From NCBI GenBank assembly GCA_903844155.1, contig CAIMSU010000286.1, forward strand, positions 1-64,000: a stretch of 64,000 bases of DNA, written 5' to 3'. Position 1 is the stretch's first letter. The number at the start of each line of letters is the position of its first letter. Shown here one piece after another: positions 58,685 to 64,000 of the stretch. The stretch comes from an uncultured Pseudomonadota bacterium. GTDB lineage: Bacteria; Myxococcota_A; UBA796; SXON01. The notes under the pieces are model-generated. The model did not search any database and was not told where the DNA came from. It worked only from the letters and a program-made list of their open reading frames with translations. A program made the translations under genes and the position numbers.

Positions 58685-60703
58685 TCAGGGGCCCGGCGGC
58701 GGCAGCACGCCTTGCGGCGCGACCTTCGTTCCGGGCGCAGGCGCGGGCGGCGCGCCCGTTCCTGGCGCGGGAGGTCCAGGAACGGGCGCTGCTCCGGGCG
58801 CATCCGCCGGCGGCGTCGCTGGCGCCATCTGGCTCGGCGGAGGCGGCGAAACCCCCCGCTGGGCGGCCTTGTCCTGCTCCGGGTACTGCGCCCCCATCTT
58901 CGGTCGACCGAGTGCATCGACCGCCGCCTCGTGCTCGGCGCGCCACGCAGCCCCCTCCTCCTCCGTCGCCTGCACCTCCGGCACCGTCCAGACCAGGGCA
59001 ACCTCGGATTGCTCAGGTTCGCCACACAGATTAGAGAGCAGGTTGATCACCTCGGCCAGTCCGCTCACCCCCGGCCCGTGCGTGAGCAGCAACTTGTCGA
59101 ACCCGCGGTCGCGGATGAGCCAGAGATCGCGCCGGTACTGATCGATCGAGGCCTTTCCCGGGTGGTTCACGGCGCGCATGAGCGGCAGCGGCAGCGCCCA
59201 CAACAGGCCGTCCGGCGACCAGAAGTCCATCCGCTCGATGGGGATGATGTCAAAGCGCCGCTGCATCGCGATCTGGGCGGCGATCGCCCGGGATCGGCCC
59301 TCAGCGTCCTTGTTCGCGAGCAACATGCTCGGGTCGAAGGCGCGGAGGCGCAGGAACGGGGTGATGTTGAGGACGCCGGCGTCGCTGGTGTCCGCGGTCA
59401 GGCCCTGCACGTCGGGCAGCGCGAACATCTCGCGCGGCCAGGGGACGAGGTCGTGCGCGACCATGTCGACGCACGCGAGCGGCACCAAAAACAGCGTCCA
59501 CCGCCAGCGTGACGCCGAGGCTGCGGCGGCTGGGAGTGCGACGGCGGACAAAGCCAGGAACCGGGCTGGGAAATTGATGGGGTCGGCGTAGTAGCCGAGG
59601 TAGTGGTTCACCCACGCCAACGGCAGGATGATGCGGGAGCCCCACGGCTTCCAGATCTCGCCGTTCAACCACACGACCGTCCCGAGCGAGAGCAGCACCC
59701 CGGCCCCGGCGACCGCCAGCCAGGGTCCGGCGCGACGGGGTTGAGCGTAGGTGCCCAGAAGCGCGAGCGCGAGCGTGCCCCACCCGAGGTAGCGCCCGCC
59801 CGTGTAGGCGTTGAGCTGCCGATCGATGTGGTCGCGGTCGCCATCCCGCCATTCCACGAGCTGCTGGGGCTCGGCGGCGGCGTTCTCGAACGTCTCCAAC
59901 GGGCGAGTGCGTACCCACTCGGAGAACGTGAGCGAATCGCGGTCGTCGTCCGGGTCGTAGGTCTTTGAGAAGGCGTGGAACGGCGCGATGACGAGGCCGG
60001 CGGAGACGATGGCGGTCGCCGCGTAGCGCGGGAAGAGATCGCGGTGGCGACGGAAGGTCACGAGCGCGTGCACCAGCACGCCCGTCGCCAGGAAGAACCC
60101 AAGGTAGAAGCAGGATACCATCGCGCCGACCAGCGTGGCGCCGAGCGCGCCGAACCACTTCCAGTCCCGCGTCCGCTGCGCCTCCAGCAGGCACCCGAAC
60201 CCGAGCGGCAGCCACCACACTTCCCGCAGCTCACCGATGCCAACGTGCAGGGTGAACGCGACGAACGCGCTGCACTGGCTCAGCGCCCCCGCCATCATCG
60301 CGCCGCGCATCCGAAAGGAGATGACCTCCCCGAGCCAGCCCGCGCAGACGCCAAGCAGCGTGAGGTGCGCGATGGCCAGCAGGTTTGAGAGCGCCACGGG
60401 CGTAACAGGCAGCAACGCCGCGAAAATGCCGTTCAGCGGCTCGATCGGGTAGAGATCCATCCCGGATGGGAACCCGACCCAGTTCGTGTGCAGCCCCCAG
60501 GTCCCATGCAGCACTTCCTGCCGCATCCACCACAGGTTCCACACGTGCTTGATGCCGTCGCCGTCTACACTCCCGAGCGCCTGGTACATCGTGACTGGCG
60601 CTGGCCAGGTCAGAAAGAGCGCCAGCGCGAGCGACTGGAGGAAGAGATAGAGCCGGGGCACCGCGCATCCTACCCCGCCGCACCCATCCGGCGAGCCGAG
60701 CAT
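58685..60703 (-). CDS. Polytopic membrane protein with Pro-rich C-terminal tail (glycosyltransferase-like)
   Basis: A 672-residue protein with about ten hydrophobic helices in the first 410 residues, beginning YLFLQSLALALFLTWPAP and including VDGDGIKHVWNLWWMRQ, which recalls the acidic loop of GT-C transferases. Residues 410-590 form a soluble domain. The last 80 residues are a Pro/Ala/Gly-rich tail. Specific function not recognised. The ATG at 60703 shares bases with the ATG of the divergent pseudouridine synthase gene (CATG); a later start near VPRLYLFLQSL is possible. Confidence 0.72.
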   Translation of the reverse strand: MLGSPDGCGGVGCAVPRLYLFLQSLALALFLTWPAPVTMYQALGSVDGDGIKHVWNLWWMRQEVLHGTWGLHTNWVGFPSGMDLYPIEPLNGIFAALLPVTPVALSNLLAIAHLTLLGVCAGWLGEVISFRMRGAMMAGALSQCSAFVAFTLHVGIGELREVWWLPLGFGCLLEAQRTRDWKWFGALGATLVGAMVSCFYLGFFLATGVLVHALVTFRRHRDLFPRYAATAIVSAGLVIAPFHAFSKTYDPDDDRDSLTFSEWVRTRPLETFENAAAEPQQLVEWRDGDRDHIDRQLNAYTGGRYLGWGTLALALLGTYAQPRRAGPWLAVAGAGVLLSLGTVVWLNGEIWKPWGSRIILPLAWVNHYLGYYADPINFPARFLALSAVALPAAAASASRWRWTLFLVPLACVDMVAHDLVPWPREMFALPDVQGLTADTSDAGVLNITPFLRLRAFDPSMLLANKDAEGRSRAIAAQIAMQRRFDIIPIERMDFWSPDGLLWALPLPLMRAVNHPGKASIDQYRRDLWLIRDRGFDKLLLTHGPGVSGLAEVINLLSNLCGEPEQSEVALVWTVPEVQATEEEGAAWRAEHEAAVDALGRPKMGAQYPEQDKAAQRGVSPPPPSQMAPATPPADAPGAAPVPGPPAPGTGAPPAPAPGTKVAPQGVLPPPGP

Positions 60704-61400
60704 GACCCCTCACCTCCTCGCCCCCGCGGCCCCGCTTCCGGCGCCCACAAGCGACGCTGCGCGCTGCACATTCCTGTGGAAGCCCGCCGGCTTGCCCGTG
60801 TTTGCACCGCACGGCGAGCCCGACGGACCAAGCCTGCTTTCGTGGTGGCAAGCGCAGCCGGGGTTCCCGCCGGACCCGTTCCCGCCTGGCTTTGAGGGCG
60901 GGATCGCGCACCGCCTCGACACGGCCACCAGCGGGCTGGTGCTGGTGGCGCGTACTCCGGAGGCGCTCGTCCACCTCCGCGCGCAGTTCTCAAGGAGCGA
61001 GCTTCGGAAATTCTACGTCTTCCGCTCGCGCTCGGGCCCGTCAGCGCCCGTGACCGTCGAGACCCCGCTCGGCCACCACCCCAAGAACACCCGCAAGATG
61101 GTCGTCGCCGACCGCCCCTACCGACGTTGCCGCGGCAAGTGGTACCCGGCCTGGAGCCGTTTCACGTGGCTACGCGCGGACCCGGACGTCCCCGATTGCG
61201 GCCTCTGGCAAGCGGAGATCCGGACGGGTGTGATGCACCAGATCCGCGCGCACGCGCTGTCCGCCGGCATCCCCCTCGTCGGCGACCCGCTCTACGGCCA
61301 ACCCGGTGCCGTCGGCGACTACCTCCTCCACCACGCCCGCGTCGTGTTCGGCGACGGGTCCGGGAGCCCGGAAGCCCCGCTGCCGACGGGCGAAGGTTAG
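60702..61400 (+). CDS. RluA-family pseudouridine synthase
   Basis: A 232-residue protein with the RluA catalytic motif GIAHRLDTATSGLVLVAR (Asp nucleophile, about residues 72-89), KFYVFRSR, GVMHQIRAHALSAGIPLVGDPLYG and the start-adjacent LWKPAGLPVFAPHG. It isomerises uridine in rRNA or tRNA; the target is unknown. No S4 domain is present. ATG at 60702 overlaps, in antisense, the start codon of the divergent membrane protein gene. Confidence 0.9.
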   Translation: MTPHLLAPAAPLPAPTSDAARCTFLWKPAGLPVFAPHGEPDGPSLLSWWQAQPGFPPDPFPPGFEGGIAHRLDTATSGLVLVARTPEALVHLRAQFSRSELRKFYVFRSRSGPSAPVTVETPLGHHPKNTRKMVVADRPYRRCRGKWYPAWSRFTWLRADPDVPDCGLWQAEIRTGVMHQIRAHALSAGIPLVGDPLYGQPGAVGDYLLHHARVVFGDGSGSPEAPLPTGEG

Positions 61401-61408
61401 CCCCTCCC

Positions 61409-62257
61409 ATGTCCTGGTTTGACCGGAACCGCGGCGAGACAGCGCCCCGCGAGGCATTTGATGCGCTCACCGCCGCCTTCGCACGCAGCGGGCTCGAAGC
61501 CGCGCTCCAGCAGCTCTGTGGCCCTCCGGGGTTACGCCGGTTTGTCGTACGCTTTCAGGACACGTCCCGGGGCCTGCGAGTCACCCGACTTGAGAGCGAG
61601 CCGGTGAAAGGGGGCGGCGGTCCACCCCCGCCGCAGACCGCCACGAGCGCCCTCCCCGCCGTCGAACGCGCCCTCGCCGGCCTGCGCAAGGCCCTCCCGG
61701 CCCCGTTCAGCTTCGATCGCGGCGCCATCGGCGTTGTGGTCGACCGCGACGAGAAGAAGGCCCCGACCCTCGACGTGACCCTGCGCCTCGACGAGGACGG
61801 CGACGCCTACGCCCTCGGAACGCTCCGCCAGCCGAAGGGCCCGGGTGTCGCTGTCGAGCAGCCCGGCTACCTCGCCACCGTCTCCGCCTGGGCCGAGCAG
61901 GCCAGCCGCGTCCGCTCAGGATGGAAAATGTGCCGGGGCGCCCAGACCTTCGCCATCGAGGGGAGCCGGTTGAGCATCCACACGCCGTCGCCCTACGAAG
62001 GTGAGGATGGCACCACCGAGAGCCTTGTGGTCACGGTGCTCGGCACGTGGGACGCCCGAAACGGCGATTTCGTCTGGCTGGTCGAGAAGCCGGTCGGCGA
62101 CGAGGCGCCGTTCGTGGAGCCGGAGCTCTCGCTCACGCTTGGGCAGGTCGCCGAGCTGATGGCGTTGGCTGCGGCGAAGCTCGGCGCAATGGGCGTCTTT
62201 CAAGGCGAGACGGGGGGTGACGTCGCGCCCCGCACCGTCTTCGCGGCGATCCGATGA
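61409..62257 (+). CDS. Hypothetical protein
   Basis: A 282-residue soluble protein, start ATG 61409, 8 nt after the pseudouridine synthase stop, and overlapping psd by 4 nt (ATGA). It has two alpha/beta-like segments (FVVRFQDTSRGLRVTRLES; FDRGAIGVVVDRDEKKAPTLDVTLRLDEDGDAY) and a C-terminal part with ESLVVTVLGTWDARNGDFVWL. Not recognised. Its place between rluA-like and psd genes suggests only co-expression. Confidence 0.65.
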   Translation: MSWFDRNRGETAPREAFDALTAAFARSGLEAALQQLCGPPGLRRFVVRFQDTSRGLRVTRLESEPVKGGGGPPPPQTATSALPAVERALAGLRKALPAPFSFDRGAIGVVVDRDEKKAPTLDVTLRLDEDGDAYALGTLRQPKGPGVAVEQPGYLATVSAWAEQASRVRSGWKMCRGAQTFAIEGSRLSIHTPSPYEGEDGTTESLVVTVLGTWDARNGDFVWLVEKPVGDEAPFVEPELSLTLGQVAELMALAAAKLGAMGVFQGETGGDVAPRTVFAAIR

Positions 62258-63078
62258 AGGACGCGCTCATCGTCTCGCTGCTCTCCGCGGTGCCGAAAAA
62301 GCTCGTTGCGCGCTGGATGGGCGTGTTCGGCCGTACCCGGTTCCCGGCGATGATCCAACAGCTCATCCTGCGTGCGTACGTCGCCAAGTACGGCCCGAAC
62401 CTGGATGAGTGTGAAGGAACGCTCGCGGACTACGACAGCCTGACGGCGTTCTTCACCCGCGCGCTGCGCCCCGGCGCCCGGCCCGTCGACGCCGCGCCCG
62501 ACAGCATCGTCTCCCCCGCCGACGGCGTCTGCTCCCGAGTCGGTGACGTCGTGAACGGGCGCATTCCGCAGGCCGACGGCATCGACTACGGCGTCGCCGA
62601 GCTGCTCGACGAGCCCTTCGAGGATGCCCGCTACGCCGTGATCTACCTGTCGCCGAAGGACTACCATCGGGTCCACACCCCGCGCGAAGGGCGGGTCACA
62701 CGGTACCGGTACCTTCCGGGGCGGCTGTGGCCCGTGTTCCCCGCCGCGACCCGCCGAATTCGGGACCTGTTCGCCCGGAATGAGCGCCTTGTGAGCTGGA
62801 TGGACACGGACGCCGGGCCCATCGCCGTGGTCATGGTCGGCGCGTTCGGGGTCGGGCGAATCAAGACGGTCTACAACGACGTCGTCGCCAACGATGGGGG
62901 CCTGGCGAGCGCCGGAGATGTCGACCACGCCCTTGGTCGAGCCGCCGAGCTTGGCCGATTTGAGCTCGGTTCGACGGTCGTGCTCATCGTGCCGCGCGCC
63001 GTGCGCTGGGAGGTGACGCCGGGCGCTGTCGTCCGGCTCGGCGAGCGCATCGGCAGCATCGCGCCCCAGGGGGACTGA
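62254..63078 (+). CDS. psd: Phosphatidylserine decarboxylase
   Basis: A 274-residue proenzyme of the PSD-B type (usual length about 290-320). Key elements: TLADYDSLTAFFTRALRPGARP, IVSPADGVCSRVG, YHRVHTPREGRV (His), VMVGAFGVGRI, and the autocleavage site FELGSTVVLI (LGST, cleaved before Ser to form the pyruvoyl group). It makes phosphatidylethanolamine at the inner membrane. Overlaps the upstream gene (ATGA). Confidence 0.94.
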   Translation: MKDALIVSLLSAVPKKLVARWMGVFGRTRFPAMIQQLILRAYVAKYGPNLDECEGTLADYDSLTAFFTRALRPGARPVDAAPDSIVSPADGVCSRVGDVVNGRIPQADGIDYGVAELLDEPFEDARYAVIYLSPKDYHRVHTPREGRVTRYRYLPGRLWPVFPAATRRIRDLFARNERLVSWMDTDAGPIAVVMVGAFGVGRIKTVYNDVVANDGGLASAGDVDHALGRAAELGRFELGSTVVLIVPRAVRWEVTPGAVVRLGERIGSIAPQGD

Positions 63079-63173
63079 AAAACTTGGTGCCCGATGACCG
63101 AAGCGTGCGACACTAACGGATAGGCTGTCGCCTGCGCGCGCACTGCCCGCCTCTACAGCCACCCGGAGCACGA

Positions 63174-64000
63174 ATGACCTTCTCTCGCACCCTCGCCGCC
63201 AGCCGGCTTGCTGTCATTGCCGTCGTCGCGCTCGCCGCAGCAGCCCCCGCGCACGCATCGTCGGAGTTGCTCTGGTCCTACGACTCTTTTGGCGACACGG
63301 TCTCGGGCACCGACGGGTGGGCCGGCGATTACACGCCCGATCAGTGGGGCGGCTTCGACTACGGCGGTCACACCTGGGCCTACCCGCTCACGGACGAGGC
63401 CGGCGGCAACTGGTTCGACGACGCGCCGATCTCCAACTGGATGACCAACGCGGCGGCCCCGGTGTTCGACGGGCAGTTTGACTGGACCGCGTTCATCTCC
63501 GACGACGACGCCATCGGCGGTGTGATCGGGCAAGGCGACTCCAAGGCCTGGCTCGTCATCATCTGCGGCGACCGGAGCGGGAGCTCCTGCCCGACCGACA
63601 ACGCGGGCGAGGTCGTCCTCCTCCAGATCACGAAGGGCCACGACGCCGTGGTGCTCGCCACCACGCACGACAGCTACCCGGCGGACACGCCGTTTGACAT
63701 GCACATGTCCTCGGACAACGGCGTGCTGACCGCCTGGTCGGACGACGTCGGCTGGTCGCTCTCGGGCGCCATCGCCGAGGGCACGCAGATGGATCGGGTC
63801 GGGTTCTACGCCTACAATTGCGGTGGCATCCAGGGGCGCGCGGCCGGCTGCGCATTCAGCGAACCCGCGGTGTACGCGCTCGACGACGACAACGACAACG
63901 TCATCAACGACCTCGACAACTGCGAGGACGTGGCCAACGCCACCCAGGCCGACCAGGACAACGACGGCATCGGCGATGCCTGCGACAACTGCCCGACCGT
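63174..64000 (+). CDS. Secreted thrombospondin type 3 repeat protein (truncated by window end)
   Basis: The frame is open from ATG 63174 to the window end (275 codons so far). Signal peptide with AVIAVVALAAAAPAHA, then an ectodomain (SSELLWSYDSFGD through CAFSEPAVYAL, to about residue 233). Next are Ca2+-binding TSP3 repeats: DDDNDNVINDLDNCEDVAN and DQDNDGIGDACDNCP. Proteins of this layout are frequent on myxobacterial surfaces and often carry a MYXO-CTERM end; that part is outside the window. The ectodomain has a disulfide-type Cys pair (IICGDRSGSSC). Confidence 0.85.
   Translation, partial: MTFSRTLAASRLAVIAVVALAAAAPAHASSELLWSYDSFGDTVSGTDGWAGDYTPDQWGGFDYGGHTWAYPLTDEAGGNWFDDAPISNWMTNAAAPVFDGQFDWTAFISDDDAIGGVIGQGDSKAWLVIICGDRSGSSCPTDNAGEVVLLQITKGHDAVVLATTHDSYPADTPFDMHMSSDNGVLTAWSDDVGWSLSGAIAEGTQMDRVGFYAYNCGGIQGRAAGCAFSEPAVYALDDDNDNVINDLDNCEDVANATQADQDNDGIGDACDNCPT

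Overview
The window is a G+C-rich, gene-dense bacterial chromosome segment. It most resembles a Myxococcota-type (deltaproteobacterial-lineage) genome, probably uncultured. Sequence support for this is: two secreted proteins ending in a MYXO-CTERM-like tail (Cys-Gly-Cys, hydrophobic helix, Arg cluster; 54929-56146 and 57379-58665); an EF-G of the mitochondrial-like / spirochaete-planctomycete-delta type; a large Ser/Thr kinase with a long ATPase/helical-repeat region; a thrombospondin type 3 repeat protein; and many lipoproteins and low-complexity secreted proteins. The taxonomic placement is inference. No rRNA, tRNA, CRISPR array, complete transposon or prophage was recognised.

Layout. 1-4.8 kb: electron transfer flavoprotein etfB-etfA, a membrane glycosyltransferase carrying two inserted repeat elements, a Uma2 nuclease-like protein and a small membrane protein. 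5-10.3 kb: fusA, a PEGA-like lipoprotein, a methyltransferase, a small membrane protein and histidine ammonia-lyase. 10.3-22.1 kb: ferritin-like protein, P-type Mg2+ ATPase, patatin plus beta-barrel-like protein, secA with an unusual C-terminal tail, then an overlapping operon gshB-TPR-SCO1. 22.1-27 kb: palindromic repeats, gpsA with a Ycf46-like AAA ATPase, an ECF sigma/anti-sigma pair with a good match to a sigma-E type autoregulatory promoter, and an FHA protein. 27-40.5 kb: a VOC-family gene with an in-frame TGA, an SRPBCC protein, a metallo-beta-lactamase lipoprotein, a kinase-STAND protein overlapping an FAD oxidoreductase and xth, a J-domain/TPR fusion, YceI-like and double-FKBP proteins. 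40.5-52.7 kb: YchJ-like protein, His-rich winged-helix protein, CtlX, methyltransferase-like membrane protein, speA, a Dam-type methylase, a winged-helix gene broken by TAG, a degenerate ATPase-like protein, a B12-binding radical SAM protein translationally coupled to a small protein and followed by a small membrane protein, and a second Uma2 protein. 52.8-64 kb: a MITE-like element next to a decayed CARDB/FG-GAP gene, a WxxGYW-repeat protein with a 45-bp tandem repeat, MYXO-CTERM proteins, PP2C phosphatase, ferredoxin, a large membrane protein, RluA-like pseudouridine synthase, psd, and a truncated thrombospondin-repeat gene at the window end.

Most genes form short, tightly coupled operons (4-bp ATGA/GTGA overlaps are frequent). 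Phospho-signalling parts (STK, PP2C, FHA) and envelope or secretion parts (SecA, lipoproteins, FKBP, Psd, sigma/anti-sigma) are well represented. The least ordinary content is (i) two small non-autonomous elements with paired tandem terminal repeats in inverted orientation, one of them translated in frame inside a glycosyltransferase; (ii) a separate 29-bp palindrome family with copies inside a gene and between genes; (iii) three genes interrupted by single nonsense changes or compensating frameshifts; and (iv) a radical SAM/small-protein pair of unknown purpose.
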